This document shows positions 26,281-35,749 of a stretch of DNA of 64,000 nt, one piece after another. Source of the stretch: Geodermatophilus sp. DSM 44513 (lineage in GTDB: Bacteria; Actinomycetota; Actinomycetes; Mycobacteriales; Geodermatophilaceae); assembly GCF_032460525.1 (NCBI RefSeq), contig NZ_CP135963.1, forward strand, positions 1,860,001 through 1,924,000, in the 5' to 3' direction. Both the position numbers and the translations under genes were made by a program. A model generated the notes under the pieces. It worked only from the letters and a program-made list of their open reading frames with translations. It searched no databases and was not told where the DNA came from. Position 1 is the first letter of the stretch. Each line of letters starts with the position of its first letter.

Positions 26281-27167
26281 GCGCGCCCCTGGACCCGCGG
26301 CGCCGCGCGCACGACGTCTTCGACGAGCTCGCCGTCGGCTGGGCGCTGCACGCGCTGGAGCCCGAGGACGAGGAGCTGTTCGCCGCGCACCTGCCCACCT
26401 GCCACCGGTGCCGCCAGACGGTGGCCGAGACCGTCGACGTCATGGGTGCCCTGGCCGAGGACCTGCCCCCGGTCGCTCCTCCGGAGCGGTTGCGCGAGCG
26501 GCTGCGGGCGGCCGTGGAGGAGACCGAGCAGTCCTCCTCGCGCGGCCCGGACGCCGACCGGACGGTGCGGCCTGCGGCACCCGCCGCCCAGGACCCCCCG
26601 GCCGTCGTGCGCGGGCCGGACGCCGGGTGGTCCGGTGCGCACCGGGCGCCGTTCCCGCTGGGCGCAGCCGACCCCCGCTCCAGCTGGCGCCGGGTGCTGC
26701 CCAGTGCGCTGGTCGCCGCGGGGGTCGCCGCCGTCCTGGCCCTGGGCACGTGGAACGTGGTGCTCAGCTCGGCCCGGGACGACGCGCGGGCCGTCGCCGC
26801 CGAGCAGGCGCAGCTGGTGGAGACCCTGCTGACCCCCGGCGAGGCGACCCTCACGCCGCTGTCGTCGGACGGCGTCACGGTCGCCACGGTGGTCACCCGC
26901 GACGACCAGGTGCAGCTGGTCTCCCACGGGCTAGCGCCCAACGACTCCCAGGAGCAGACCTACGTGGCCTGGGGGATCTCCGGTTCGGGCACGCCCGTCC
27001 CGCTGGACACGTTCGACGTGACGTCGGCGCAGCCGGCGCTGGAGACCGTAGGCTCCGGGACGGCCGGGCCGGACGCCTACACCGGCTACGCGGTCAGCCT
27101 CGAGCCCGGCCGCGAGGCTCCGTCGGAGCCGACCGTCGTCGTCGCGCAGGGGGAGGTCCCGAGCTGA
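26277..27167 (+). CDS. RskA-type membrane anti-sigma factor
   Basis: 296 residues: a cytoplasmic zinc-binding anti-sigma domain with HxxxCxxC (H38, C42, C45), a Pro/Glu-rich linker, one transmembrane helix (~VLPSALVAAGVAAVLALGTW) and an extracytoplasmic RskA-like domain (YVAWGISGSGTPVPL...TGYAVSLEPG...PTVVVAQG). It would bind the sigma factor encoded just upstream and release it after regulated proteolysis. The signal is not deducible. Confidence 0.9.
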   Translation: MSAPLDPRRRAHDVFDELAVGWALHALEPEDEELFAAHLPTCHRCRQTVAETVDVMGALAEDLPPVAPPERLRERLRAAVEETEQSSSRGPDADRTVRPAAPAAQDPPAVVRGPDAGWSGAHRAPFPLGAADPRSSWRRVLPSALVAAGVAAVLALGTWNVVLSSARDDARAVAAEQAQLVETLLTPGEATLTPLSSDGVTVATVVTRDDQVQLVSHGLAPNDSQEQTYVAWGISGSGTPVPLDTFDVTSAQPALETVGSGTAGPDAYTGYAVSLEPGREAPSEPTVVVAQGEVPS

Positions 27168-27181
27168 GCGGTCCGGAGACG

Positions 27182-27652
27182 GTGGCCCGGCCGGAGCGGG
27201 AGCGGCCCGGTCACCCCGCCCCCTCCCCGCGGCGACCCCACGCCGAGGACGGGCACCGCAGCCTGCGGGAACGGGTCGGGCACACGCGCTGGCGGCGGTG
27301 GCTGGGCGCCCGGCGTCCCCTGGAGCACACCTACCGCCTGGTGCTGGGGGTCGTCGGCGGTCTGGTGGTGGCCGTCGGGCTGGTCACCATCCCGCTGCCC
27401 GGCCCGGGCTGGCTCACTGTGATCGCCGGGCTCTTCCTGCTGTCCACGGAGTTCGCCTGGGCCGAGCGACTGCTGGACTACACCCGGCGGCGCGTCCGGG
27501 CCTGGACCGAGTGGCTGGGCCGGCAACCGGCGTGGGTGCGGGTCGCCGTCGCGCTGGCCACGGCGGCCTTCGTCTACGGCGCCCTGGTGGTCGTGCTGCA
27601 CCTCACCGGCGTCCCGGACTGGGTGCCGGGGTGGGTCCCGCTCTGGCGCTGA
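27182..27652 (+). CDS. PGPGW-motif membrane protein (TIGR02611-like)
   Basis: 156 residues. A charged N-terminal ~45 residues, then HTYRLVLGVVGGLVVAVGLVTIPLPGPGWLTVIAGLFLL with the defining PGPGW motif between two membrane segments, a cytoplasmic helix (WAERLLDYTRRRV) and a third membrane segment near the end. Function unknown in the family. GTG 27182 is 15 bases after the anti-sigma stop, so the gene may belong to the sigma operon. Confidence 0.8.
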   Translation: MARPERERPGHPAPSPRRPHAEDGHRSLRERVGHTRWRRWLGARRPLEHTYRLVLGVVGGLVVAVGLVTIPLPGPGWLTVIAGLFLLSTEFAWAERLLDYTRRRVRAWTEWLGRQPAWVRVAVALATAAFVYGALVVVLHLTGVPDWVPGWVPLWR

Positions 27653-27677
27653 GCGTCTGGCAGAATGGCTGCCGCAC

Positions 27678-27749
27678 GGGCGATTGGCTCAGTGGTAGAG
27701 CGCTTCGTTCACACCGAAGAGGTCACTGGTTCGAACCCAGTATCGCCCA
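27678..27749 (+). tRNA. tRNA-Val (anticodon CAC)
   Basis: 72-nt cloverleaf: acceptor GGGCGAT/ATCGCCC, anticodon stem CTTCG/CGAAG around TTCACAC, T loop TTCGAAC; discriminator A. Apart from the anticodon arm it is nearly identical to the tRNA-Val(GAC) at 24678. Confidence 0.95.
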
Positions 27750-27755
27750 CGCACA

Positions 27756-27791
27756 CGGGAGGCCCGGGTCGCATCCGACCCGGGCCTCCCG
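27756..27791. terminator. 16-bp hairpin after tRNA-Val
   Basis: Arms CGGGAGGCCCGGGTCG (27756-27771) and CGACCCGGGCCTCCCG (27776-27791) enclose CATC. Serves the tRNA and probably the convergent gene. Confidence 0.75.
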
Positions 27792-27807
27792 CACGTCCGG
27801 CGGTCTC

Positions 27808-28365
27808 TCAGCCGGCGGTGCCCGCCGGCCCGTAGGTCAGGTGCACCACCCCGTTGCTCAGGCTGTCCGCGCCGAGCAGGGACATCGCCGTGCGTGGCGC
27901 ACCGTCGGGGAACAGCCGGGTGCCGCTGCCGACGGCGAGCGGGTAGACGTAGAGGTGCAGCTCGTTGACCAGGCCGTCGGCGAGCAGGGCCCGCACCAGC
28001 GTCGCGCTGCCGCTGACGTAGAGGTCGCGGTCGGCCTTCAGCTCCCGGATGCGGTCGGCGTCGTACCCGCCCAGCACCGTGGAGTTCCGCCACACGCCCT
28101 CGGCGTCGGTCAGCGTCGAGGAGACGACGTACTTCTGCGTGTCGTTGAAGAACGGCGCCCCCTCGTCGTCCTCGACGGTGCGCGTCGACCAGGCCGGCCC
28201 GAACGCCTCGAAGGTCGTCCGCCCCAGCAGGATGCCTTGCGCAGGGGCGGTGAGCGCCCCGATGGACGCCGCCAGGTCGTCGGGGAACCCGTAGTCCATC
28301 GTCCACACCGGGGCGTCGACGACCCCGTCGACGGTGGTGAACTCGTGCACCCTGATCGCGCCCAT
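27808..28365 (-). CDS. Dihydrofolate reductase / RibD C-terminal family protein
   Basis: 185 residues of the RibD_C/DHFR-like superfamily (YyaP/YwjB type) common in actinobacteria: MGAIRVHEFTTVDGVV start, GILLGRTTFEAFGPAW, DLYVSGSATLVRALLADGLVNELHLYVYPLAVGSGTRLF. NADPH-dependent reductase of unknown substrate; probably not the housekeeping folate enzyme. ATG 28365 is chosen because the longer open frame adds no family residues. Stands alone on the minus strand. Confidence 0.85.
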   Translation of the reverse strand: MGAIRVHEFTTVDGVVDAPVWTMDYGFPDDLAASIGALTAPAQGILLGRTTFEAFGPAWSTRTVEDDEGAPFFNDTQKYVVSSTLTDAEGVWRNSTVLGGYDADRIRELKADRDLYVSGSATLVRALLADGLVNELHLYVYPLAVGSGTRLFPDGAPRTAMSLLGADSLSNGVVHLTYGPAGTAG

Positions 28366-28511
28366 GTGCCCTGCCTCCTGTCTGTGCCGCGGCGCCGCCG
28401 CGGGGCCGGTGGTCGGCCTCACCGGGACAGACCCGGCGCGACAGCGATCCTCATCGGTGCGCAGCGCGCCGATCGGTCCGGGGGCGGCGCAGCGCGCCGC
28501 GGAGGGGGACC

Positions 28512-28961
28512 ATGGAGGAGATGTCCCGCCGCCCCGCCGCCCCGCCCGTGCCGGCCCGGTCCCGCCAGCCGGGGCGCGCCGACCGGCTGACCGAGGCGAT
28601 CGAGCGCGACGGCGACACCTGCATCTGGTGCCGTCGGGTGCTCGGCGGCCTGGTCCCGCCGACCACCGAGCACGTCGTCCCCCGGCTCAAGGGCGGGCCG
28701 TCCTGGCTGGCCAACGAGGTCGCCGCCTGCCGGCGTTGCAACGCCGAGCGCGGGCACCGCGCGCCGGTGGACTGGCTGGAGGAGTGCGAGCGGCGCGGCT
28801 GGCGGCCCGACGCCGACCGGCTGGCCCGCGCGCTGGACGCGCTGCAGGCGGCCATCGACCGCGACGGCGGCCAGCGCCGGGCGCGGCCCTACCTGGACGC
28901 CCAGCGGCGCCGGTTGCGCCGGCGGCGGCCGGCACCGGAGGGACGTACGGTCGCCTCGTGA
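28512..28961 (+). CDS. HNH endonuclease-family protein
   Basis: 149 residues with a zinc-braced HNH fold: DTCIWCRR (first Cys pair), TEHVVPRLKGG (catalytic His), NEVAACRRCNAERG (conserved Asn and second Cys pair). The C-terminal half is Arg-rich. ATG 28512 follows GGAGGGGG. Translationally coupled to the MOSC gene (GTGA overlap). Such stand-alone HNH proteins are frequent in actinobacteria and their role is uncertain. Confidence 0.85.
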   Translation: MEEMSRRPAAPPVPARSRQPGRADRLTEAIERDGDTCIWCRRVLGGLVPPTTEHVVPRLKGGPSWLANEVAACRRCNAERGHRAPVDWLEECERRGWRPDADRLARALDALQAAIDRDGGQRRARPYLDAQRRRLRRRRPAPEGRTVAS

Positions 28962-29521
28962 CCGGCACCAGTGTCGCGGGCAGCCTCGTGCAGGTGAGCG
29001 TCTACCCGGTGAAGAGCCTCGCCGGCCGGACCGTGCGGGAGGCCGAGGTGGGGCCGGCGGGCCTGGTCGGGGACCGCGCGTGGACCGTCGTCGACGCGAC
29101 GACCGGCGAGCGGGTGACGGTGAAGGCCACCCCGCAGATGGCCGCGGTGGCCGCCACGGGCGACGACGAGGCCGACACGGTCACCCTGACGCAGGTGCTG
29201 GGCCGCCCGGTCCGCCTCGAGCGCGCCGCCGCGCCGCAGGTGGACGCCGCCGCGGTGCACCTGGTCAGCCGGGCGGCCGTGGCCCGCGCCGCCGAGGGCG
29301 ACGTCCCCGAGGGGTGCTCCGCCGACGACCCGCGCGCCAACCTGCTGCTGGACCTGCCCGAGGGCGAGGACGAGCGCGGCTGGGTGGGGCGCACGGTGCG
29401 CATCGGCGAGGTCGAGGTCGCCGTGACCCGCACCCCGAAGCACTGTCTCGGGGTGTACGCCGAGGTGCGCCGGCCCGGCACGGTGCGCGCCGGTGACCGC
29501 GTCGAGGTGCTGCCGGGCTGA
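28958..29521 (+). CDS. MOSC-domain protein
   Basis: 187 residues; an N-terminal MOSC_N-like beta barrel ([33 protein letters not shown]) and the MOSC domain (~95-187), with [11 protein letters not shown], the [12 protein letters not shown] region carrying the candidate metal-binding Cys, and a C-terminal [11 protein letters not shown]. The family moves sulfur or reduces N-hydroxylated compounds with molybdenum cofactor (mARC-like). Short compared with full mARC proteins. No molybdopterin genes are adjacent. Confidence 0.85.
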   Translation: MTGTSVAGSLVQVSVYPVKSLAGRTVREAEVGPAGLVGDRAWTVVDATTGERVTVKATPQMAAVAATGDDEADTVTLTQVLGRPVRLERAAAPQVDAAAVHLVSRAAVARAAEGDVPEGCSADDPRANLLLDLPEGEDERGWVGRTVRIGEVEVAVTRTPKHCLGVYAEVRRPGTVRAGDRVEVLPG

Positions 29522-29557
29522 GTCGGCCGGCGTCCCGGGGGAGCACGCCGCGCGCAC

Positions 29558-29563
29558 TAGGCT
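29558..29563 (+). promoter_or_regulatory. -10-like hexamer for thrS
   Basis: TAGGCT (TANNNT) leaves a predicted leader of about 31 nt carrying CAGGAG before the GTG start. The leader is too short for a T-box. Confidence 0.45.
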
Positions 29564-29600
29564 CAGAGAGCCCGACCGTCGAACCGCAGGAGTCCCCCCC

Positions 29601-31667
29601 GTGTCAGCCGCGCCCGACCCCGTCGACCCCAGCCCGATCCGGGTGCCGGCCGGGACGACGGCCCAGGACGCGCTCAAGGCGGCCGGCACCCCGCTCAAGG
29701 GCCCCGACGGCGCGGTGGTCGTCCGCGACCTGGCCACCGGTGACCTGCGGGACCTCGCCTGGGCCCCGGAGACCGACGCCGAGGTCGAGCCGGTGCCCGC
29801 CGCCAGCCCCGAGGGCCGTGCGGTGATCCGCCACTCGACCGCCCACGTGCTCGCCCAGGCGGTGCAGGACCTCTTCCCCGGCACCCGGCTGGGCATCGGC
29901 CCGCCGGTGGAGAACGGCTTCTACTACGACTTCGACCCCGAGCGGGCGTTCACGCCCGAGGACCTGGCGGCCCTCGAGAAGCGGATGACCGAGATCGTCC
30001 GCGCCGGGCAGCGCTTCGCCCGCCGCGAGATCGGCGACGACGACGCGCGGGCGGAGCTCGCGCACGAGCCGTACAAGCTGGAGCTGATCGGCCTCAAGGG
30101 CGGCGCCGGGCAGGAGGGGGCCGTCGAGGACACCGAGGGCGCCGACGTGGAGGTCGGCGGCGCGCAGCTGACCATGTACGACAACCTCGACGCCCGCACC
30201 GGCGAGCGGGTCTGGACCGACCTGTGCCGCGGCCCGCACCTGCCGCGCACCAGCGGCATCCCCGCGTTCAGCCTCACCCGGTCCGCGGCCGCCTACTGGC
30301 GCGGCAGCGAGAAGAACCCGCAGCTGCAGCGGGTCTACGGCACCGCGTGGGAGAGCAAGGACGCCCACAAGGCACACCTGGAGCAGCTCGCCGAGGCCGA
30401 GCGCCGCGACCACCGGCGGCTGGGCGCGGAGCTGGACCTGTTCAGCTTCCCCGACGAGATCGGCTCGGGCCTGCCCGTCTTCCACGCCAAGGGCGGCGTG
30501 GTCAAGCGGGAGATGGAGGACTACGTCCGCCGCCGGCACATCGAGGAGGGCTTCGACTACGTCGGCACCCCGCACGTGGCCAAGGGCGGGCTGTTCGAGA
30601 CCTCCGGGCACCTGCCCTACTACGAGGACACGATGTTCCCGGCCCTCGAGATGGACAACGCCAAGTACTACCTCAAGGCCATGAACTGCCCGATGCACAA
30701 CCTGATCTACTCCTCGCGCGGGCGGTCCTACCGGGACCTGCCGCTGCGCTACTTCGAGTTCGGATCGGTGTACCGGTACGAGAAGTCTGGCGTCGTGCAC
30801 GGGCTCACCCGGGTGCGCGGGTTCGCCCAGGACGACTCGCACAGCTACGTCACCCCGGAGCAGGCGCCCGGCGAGATCCGGCACCTGCTGTCCTTCGTGC
30901 TCGGCCTGCTGCGCGACTTCGGGATGGACGACTACTACCTCGAGCTCTCCACCAAGGGCGACGACCCGGAGAAGGCCGCGAAGTTCATCGGCTCGGACGA
31001 GGAGTGGGCGGTGGCCACCGCCGTCCTCGAGGACGCCGCGAAGGAGACCGGCCTCGAACTCGTGCCCGACCCGGGTGGCGCGGCGTTCTACGGCCCGAAG
31101 ATCTCGGTGCAGGCCCGCGACGCCATCGGCCGTACCTGGCAGATGTCGACCATCCAGTACGACTTCAACCAGCCCGCGCGGTTCGGCCTGGAGTACACCT
31201 CCGCCGACGGCGGCCGCGCCCAGCCGGTGATGATCCACTCGGCGAAGTTCGGCTCCATCGAGCGGTTCTTCGGCGTGCTCACCGAGCACTACGCCGGCGC
31301 CTTCCCCGCCTGGCTGGCACCGGTGCAGGTGGTCGGCATCCCGGTGACCGACGAGCAGGTGCCGTACCTGGCCGACGTCGCGCGGCAGCTGCGGGCGCGC
31401 GGCATCCGCGTCGAGGTCGACGACTCCGACGACCGGATGCAGAAGAAGATCCGCACCGCGAGCAAGCAGAAGGTGCCCTTCGTGCTCATCGCCGGGGCCA
31501 CCGACGCGCAAGCCCGCGCGGTGTCCTTCCGCTTCCGCGACGGCAGCCAGCACAACGGCGTGCCGGTGGACCGGGCCGTGGCCGCGGTCGCGGACTGGGT
31601 GGCCGGCCGGACCAACGCCGACCCGACCGCCGAGGCCGTCGTCCCGGGTGGGGAGGCGGCCGGGTGA
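29601..31667 (+). CDS. thrS: Threonyl-tRNA synthetase
   Basis: Class II synthetase, 688 residues. TGS domain (~1-60), second additional/editing domain with the [12 protein letters not shown] zinc-like site (HxxxH), catalytic core with [13 protein letters not shown] (zinc-binding Cys), motif 2 around [18 protein letters not shown], motif 3 [18 protein letters not shown], and the anticodon-binding domain from ~590 ([25 protein letters not shown]). GTG 29601 has CAGGAG 9-14 bases upstream. First gene of the thrS-HIT-PIM operon, the same order as in mycobacteria. Confidence 0.97.
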   Translation: MSAAPDPVDPSPIRVPAGTTAQDALKAAGTPLKGPDGAVVVRDLATGDLRDLAWAPETDAEVEPVPAASPEGRAVIRHSTAHVLAQAVQDLFPGTRLGIGPPVENGFYYDFDPERAFTPEDLAALEKRMTEIVRAGQRFARREIGDDDARAELAHEPYKLELIGLKGGAGQEGAVEDTEGADVEVGGAQLTMYDNLDARTGERVWTDLCRGPHLPRTSGIPAFSLTRSAAAYWRGSEKNPQLQRVYGTAWESKDAHKAHLEQLAEAERRDHRRLGAELDLFSFPDEIGSGLPVFHAKGGVVKREMEDYVRRRHIEEGFDYVGTPHVAKGGLFETSGHLPYYEDTMFPALEMDNAKYYLKAMNCPMHNLIYSSRGRSYRDLPLRYFEFGSVYRYEKSGVVHGLTRVRGFAQDDSHSYVTPEQAPGEIRHLLSFVLGLLRDFGMDDYYLELSTKGDDPEKAAKFIGSDEEWAVATAVLEDAAKETGLELVPDPGGAAFYGPKISVQARDAIGRTWQMSTIQYDFNQPARFGLEYTSADGGRAQPVMIHSAKFGSIERFFGVLTEHYAGAFPAWLAPVQVVGIPVTDEQVPYLADVARQLRARGIRVEVDDSDDRMQKKIRTASKQKVPFVLIAGATDAQARAVSFRFRDGSQHNGVPVDRAVAAVADWVAGRTNADPTAEAVVPGGEAAG

Positions 31668-32242
31668 GCACCGGGTCGGAGGAGGCCTTTCGGGTCGCCG
31701 TCCCCAGCGACGACGGGGGGCCCGCCGCCGTCTTCGAGCACCTGTGGACGCCGTACCGGATGGCCTACATCCGCGGCGAGAACAAGCCCACCGGCGACCA
31801 CGACTGCCCGTTCTGCCTCATCCCGGCGATGAGCGACGAGGACGGGCTCGTCGTGGCGCGCGGCGAGACGGTGTTCGCGGTGCTGAACCTGTACCCGTAC
31901 AACGCCGGCCACATGATGGTGGTGCCCTACCGGCACGTGCCGGACTACACCGACCTCACCCCCGCCGAGGTCGCCGAGCTGGGGGAGTACACCCAGACGG
32001 CGATGCGGGTGGTGCGCGCGGTGTCCGGGGCGCACGGGTTCAACATCGGCATGAACCAGGGGGCGGTCGCCGGCGCGGGCATCGCCGACCACCTGCACCA
32101 GCACGCGGTGCCCCGGTGGGGCGGGGACACCAACTTCATGCCGGTCATCGGGCTGACCCGGGTGCTGCCCCAGGTGCTGCGCGAGACGCGGGCGCTGCTG
32201 GCCGAGCACTGGCCGGACGGCCGGCCGGCCCCGGGGGCCTGA
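31664..32242 (+). CDS. HIT-family nucleotide hydrolase (Ap4A phosphorylase/hydrolase-like)
   Basis: 192 residues with the histidine-triad active site [13 protein letters not shown] (near residue 147), a CPFC pair near 47-50, and [21 protein letters not shown]. It probably degrades dinucleoside polyphosphates such as Ap4A, a side product of aminoacyl-tRNA synthetases, which fits its GTGA coupling to thrS. Confidence 0.92.
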   Translation: MSTGSEEAFRVAVPSDDGGPAAVFEHLWTPYRMAYIRGENKPTGDHDCPFCLIPAMSDEDGLVVARGETVFAVLNLYPYNAGHMMVVPYRHVPDYTDLTPAEVAELGEYTQTAMRVVRAVSGAHGFNIGMNQGAVAGAGIADHLHQHAVPRWGGDTNFMPVIGLTRVLPQVLRETRALLAEHWPDGRPAPGA

Positions 32243-32243
32243 C

Positions 32244-32897
32244 GTGCTCGGCGCAGGCGCCCGCGCGGCGGTGGGCCGGTTCTGGGCACCGGTGGTGGCC
32301 CGGCTGGCCCGCGCCGGGGTGACCCCCGACGCGGTCACCCTGGTCGGCACGCTGGGCGCGATCGGCGGCGCGGTCGGGCTGATCGCCACCGGGCAGCTGT
32401 TCTGGGGCGCGTTCACCGTCACCGTGTTCGTGCTGCTGGACATGCTCGACGGCGCGCTGGCCCGGGCCCGCGGGGGCGGCTCGGTGTTCGGCGCGGTGCT
32501 GGACTCCACCGGCGACCGCGCGGCCGACGCGGCCATCTTCGGTGCGCTGGTCTGGTGGTTCTCCGGGGCGGGCGCCAACCGGTTGATCGTGCTGCTGGCG
32601 CTGCTGTGCCTGGTGCTCGGGGTGCTCACCTCCTACGTCAAGGCCCGCGCCGAGGGCATGGGGCTGACCTGCGACGTCGGCGTCGTGGAGCGCACCGAGC
32701 GGCTCATCCTGGTGCTGGTCGGCACCGGGTTCCTCGGCCTGGGCATCCCGTACGCGCTGCACGTGGCGCTGTGGCTGCTCACCGCCGGCAGCGCGGTCAC
32801 CGTCGCCCAGCGGTTCGTGGAGGTGCACCGGCAGGCCCGCGGTCGGTCGCTGTCCACCCCGCCCTCCCCACCACCCACCCAGGGCCTCGTGCCGTGA
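32244..32897 (+). CDS. pgsA1: CDP-alcohol phosphatidyltransferase (phosphatidylinositol phosphate synthase)
   Basis: Membrane enzyme, 217 residues, with about six hydrophobic segments and the complete CDP-alcohol motif: D66-x2-D69-G70-x2-A73-R74, G83, D87 and D91. Position between the HIT gene and a PIM acyltransferase/PimA pair identifies it as the actinobacterial enzyme joining CDP-diacylglycerol and inositol-1-phosphate. The coding end runs into a 14-base tandem repeat (32891-32946). Confidence 0.9.
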   Translation: MLGAGARAAVGRFWAPVVARLARAGVTPDAVTLVGTLGAIGGAVGLIATGQLFWGAFTVTVFVLLDMLDGALARARGGGSVFGAVLDSTGDRAADAAIFGALVWWFSGAGANRLIVLLALLCLVLGVLTSYVKARAEGMGLTCDVGVVERTERLILVLVGTGFLGLGIPYALHVALWLLTAGSAVTVAQRFVEVHRQARGRSLSTPPSPPPTQGLVP

Positions 32898-32946
32898 GCC
32901 TCCTGCCGTGAGCCTCCTGCCGTGAGCCTCCTGCCATGAGCGGCCT
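32891..32946 (+). repeat. 14-base tandem repeat at the pgsA1/patA junction
   Basis: Three exact units GCCGTGAGCCTCCT (32891, 32905, 32919) and a degenerate fourth (GCCATGAGCGGCCT), followed by GCCGTGAC. Every unit carries an overlapping GTG/TGA. The pgsA1 stop is in unit 1, and the patA GTG start is just after unit 4. Confidence 0.85.
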
Positions 32947-32949
32947 GCC

Positions 32950-33921
32950 GTGACCGACGGCCCCGCGGCAGCGGCCGGGACGCCGGGGCTGCGGGCCCGC
33001 GCCACCGCGCGGCTCACCGACCTCGGCTACGCCGCCGGCTGGGGCGTCGTCCAGGCGCTGCCGGAGCCGGTGGCCCGCGGCGCGTCCGACGCCGCGGGCC
33101 GCTGGGTCGCCGCGCGCGGGGGACGGGGCGTGCGCCAGCTGCGCGCCAACCTCCGCGTCGCCACCGGCGGCCGGCTGGACGAGGCGGCCCTCGACGAACT
33201 CACCGTGCGCGGCGTGCGCTCCTACGCCCGCTACTGGCAGGAGGCCTTCCGGCTGCCGCGGCTGGGCGTGCAGCGGGTCCTCGCCGGCACCGAGCTGGCC
33301 GGCCGCGAGCACCTGGAGGCCGCGCGCGACCAGGGGCGGGGACTGGTCGTCGCCCTGCCGCACAGCGGCAACTGGGACGCCGCGGGCGTCTGGCTGGTCG
33401 ACTGGCTCGGCGGCCCGTTCACGACCGTCGCCGAGCGGCTGCGCCCGGAGTCGCTCTACCGCCGCTTCGTCGCCTACCGGGAGACCCTCGGCATGCGGGT
33501 CGTCCCGCTGACCGGCGGGCCGCGCCCCGGGTCGGCGGTGCTGCGCGAGTGGCTGGACGCCGGCGGCTCGGTGTGCCTGCTGGTCGACCGCGACCTGGGC
33601 AGCGGCGGGGTCCCGGTGGACCTGTTCGGCCGCCGCACCACCATGCCCGGGGGGCCCGCGGTGCTGGCCGCGCAGACCGGGGCCGCGCTGCACCCGGCGG
33701 TGTCGCACTTCACCCCGACCGGCTGGCGGCACGTCGTGCACCCCGAGGTCCCGGTCGACGGGCCCGGCCGGCTGCGCGACCGGGTCGCGGGCGCGATGCA
33801 GGGCGTGGCCGACGCCCTCACCGCGGGCATCGCCGAGCACCCCGAGGACTGGCACGTGCTCGGCCGCGTCTGGGACGACGTCCCGCCCGACGCCCCGCCC
33901 GACCAGCGGCGGCGGCCCTGA
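32950..33921 (+). CDS. patA: Phosphatidylinositol mannoside acyltransferase (LpxL/HtrB family)
   Basis: Transfers an acyl chain to the mannose of PIM1/PIM2 on the inner leaflet. 323 residues; catalytic HxxxxD motif in ALPHSGNWDAAG (~137), VAERLRPESLYRRF, and the oxyanion region VCLLVDRDLGSGGVPV. A membrane-associating N-terminal region (LGYAAGWGVVQALP) is present. Encoded between pgsA1 and pimA, as in mycobacteria. GTG 32950 follows the tandem repeat; its stop overlaps the pimA ATG (TGATG). Confidence 0.9.
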   Translation: MTDGPAAAAGTPGLRARATARLTDLGYAAGWGVVQALPEPVARGASDAAGRWVAARGGRGVRQLRANLRVATGGRLDEAALDELTVRGVRSYARYWQEAFRLPRLGVQRVLAGTELAGREHLEAARDQGRGLVVALPHSGNWDAAGVWLVDWLGGPFTTVAERLRPESLYRRFVAYRETLGMRVVPLTGGPRPGSAVLREWLDAGGSVCLLVDRDLGSGGVPVDLFGRRTTMPGGPAVLAAQTGAALHPAVSHFTPTGWRHVVHPEVPVDGPGRLRDRVAGAMQGVADALTAGIAEHPEDWHVLGRVWDDVPPDAPPDQRRRP

Positions 33922-35141
33922 TGCGGATCGGGCTGGTCTGCCCCTACCAGTGGGACGTGCCCGGGGGGGTCGCCTACCACGTGCGCGACCTGGCCGAGAC
34001 CCTGCGCGGGATGGGGCACCATGTGGAGGTGCTGGCCCCGGCCGAGCAGGAGGAGGCGCTTCCCGACCGGTGGTTCACCTACGCCGGTCGCACGGTGCCC
34101 GTCCCGTACAACGGCTCGATGGGCAGCGTGCAGCTGGGCCCGGTCACCGCCGCGCGGGTGCGCCGCTGGCTGCGCGAGGGGCACTTCGACGTCGTCCACG
34201 TGCACGAGCCCTCGTCGCCGTCGGTGTCCCTGCTCGTCTGCGTCATCGCCACCGGCCCGATCGTGGCCACCTTCCACGCCGCCACCGTCCGGTCGCGCGC
34301 CCTGGCCGCCCTGGGCCCGGCGCTGCGCCCGTGGCTGGAGAAGATCTCCGGGCGCATCGCGGTGTCGGACTCCGCCCGCCGCGTGCAGGTCGAGCACCTC
34401 GGCGGCGACGCGGTGATCATCCCCAACGGGGTGCACGTCGCGGCGTTCGCCGACGGACCCTCGCTGCCCGGCCGCACCCGCGGCGTCGACGGGCCCACCG
34501 TCGGCTTCCTCGGCCGCTACGACGAGCCGCGCAAGGGGCTTCCGGTGCTGCTGGAGGCGATGCGCACCGTCGTCCGCTCCCACCCGGGCGCGCAGCTGCT
34601 CATCGCCGGCCGCGGTGACCCCGACGCCGTCCGTGAGCTGCTCGGCGGGGACCTCGTGGCGCACGTGTCGCTGCTCGGTGAGCTCAGCGAGGCCGACAAG
34701 GCCGCCTTCCTGCGGTCGGTGGACGTGTACTGCGCACCCAACCTGCTGGGGGAGTCCTTCGGGATCGTGCTGATCGAGGCGCTGGCGGCCGGGGCGCCGA
34801 TCGTCGCCAGCGACCTGGACTCCTTCGCCGCGGTGCTGCGCGACGGCGCCGCGGGGGTGCTGGTGCGCCGCGGCGACCCCCGCGACCTGGCCCGCGCCCT
34901 GTCCGAGCTGCTGGCCGACCCGCAGCGCCGGGCGCAGTTGTCCGACACCGGGCGCCGGGTGGCCGCCGACTACGACTGGTCGGTGGTGGCCCGCCGGGTG
35001 CTCGCCGTCTACGAGACCGTCGTCCTGCCCGGCGGCGGGCAGGTCACCGCCTCCGACGACGACGCCGACCTGCCCGGCCTGCCCCCCGTACCGGGTGAGT
35101 CCCCGCCCCGGTCGGCCCTGCGGCGGTGGGTGCAGGGCTAG
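33921..35141 (+). CDS. pimA: Phosphatidylinositol alpha-mannosyltransferase
   Basis: GT4-family, GT-B-fold enzyme that adds the first mannose to phosphatidylinositol using GDP-mannose. 406 residues. N-terminal domain: MRIGLVCPYQWDVPGGV (donor/acceptor Gly loop), DVVHVHEPSSPS (His118-type catalytic region), TFHAATVRS. C-terminal domain: GFLGRYDEPRKGL and the EX7E motif LLGESFGIVLIEAL. The last ~40 residues are Pro-rich. Third gene of the PIM block. Confidence 0.94.
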   Translation: MRIGLVCPYQWDVPGGVAYHVRDLAETLRGMGHHVEVLAPAEQEEALPDRWFTYAGRTVPVPYNGSMGSVQLGPVTAARVRRWLREGHFDVVHVHEPSSPSVSLLVCVIATGPIVATFHAATVRSRALAALGPALRPWLEKISGRIAVSDSARRVQVEHLGGDAVIIPNGVHVAAFADGPSLPGRTRGVDGPTVGFLGRYDEPRKGLPVLLEAMRTVVRSHPGAQLLIAGRGDPDAVRELLGGDLVAHVSLLGELSEADKAAFLRSVDVYCAPNLLGESFGIVLIEALAAGAPIVASDLDSFAAVLRDGAAGVLVRRGDPRDLARALSELLADPQRRAQLSDTGRRVAADYDWSVVARRVLAVYETVVLPGGGQVTASDDDADLPGLPPVPGESPPRSALRRWVQG

Positions 35142-35152
35142 CGTGACCCGTC

Positions 35153-35704
35153 GTGACTCCCGACGCCTGGCTGCTGCTCACCGCCGCGGTCGTCGTCGTC
35201 CTGCTGGCCGCCTGGGTGGCCTGGACGCTGACCCGGCTGGGCCGCCTGGAGGCGCGGGTCGAGCGGGCCCGCGCGGCGCTGGACGCCCAGCTGCACCGGC
35301 GGGCCGCCCTGGCCGAGCTGCTGTGCCGCGACCACGTCGCCGCGGTGGGGGAGGAGCGGGCCGCCCGGCTGGCGGCGTGCGTGCGGGAGGTCCGGTCCCC
35401 GCGCTCGGGTGACCGCGAGCTGGCCGAGAACGCCCTGGGCCGCGAGCTGCGCGAGCTGACCGGCGACCTGCCGGAGCTGCCCGCCGCCCTGCGCGCGGAC
35501 CTCGCCGAGACCGCGATGCGGGTCGGCCTGGCGCGCCGCTTCTACAACGACGCCGTGCGCGACACCGTCGCCCTGCGCACCCGCCGGCTGCCCGGCCTGC
35601 TCCGGCTGCACGCCGCCCGGCCGCTGCCCCGCTTCTTCGACATCGAGGACGACCTGCGCGAGGTCACCGGCAGCGCCGCCGGGGGCGGCCGCGGACGGTC
35701 TTAG
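35153..35704 (+). CDS. LemA-like membrane-anchored protein
   Basis: 183 residues: one N-terminal transmembrane helix (AWLLLTAAVVVVLLAAWVAW) followed by a helical, coiled-coil-like Arg/Glu-rich domain with ARRFYNDAVRDTVALRTRRLPGL, which matches the conserved FN..V..YN pattern of the LemA family. Function unknown. GTG 35153 is 11 bases after pimA, suggesting the same transcript. Confidence 0.72.
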   Translation: MTPDAWLLLTAAVVVVLLAAWVAWTLTRLGRLEARVERARAALDAQLHRRAALAELLCRDHVAAVGEERAARLAACVREVRSPRSGDRELAENALGRELRELTGDLPELPAALRADLAETAMRVGLARRFYNDAVRDTVALRTRRLPGLLRLHAARPLPRFFDIEDDLREVTGSAAGGGRGRS

Positions 35705-35707
35705 CAT
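35702..35707 (+). promoter_or_regulatory. -10-like hexamer for pdxS
   Basis: TAGCAT overlaps the stop codon of the preceding gene and would give a ~36-nt leader before the pdxS GTG at 35750. Confidence 0.4.
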
Positions 35708-35749
35708 CGCAGGCGTCCCACCCCGACGTCCGAGACCGAGGCAGTCCCC

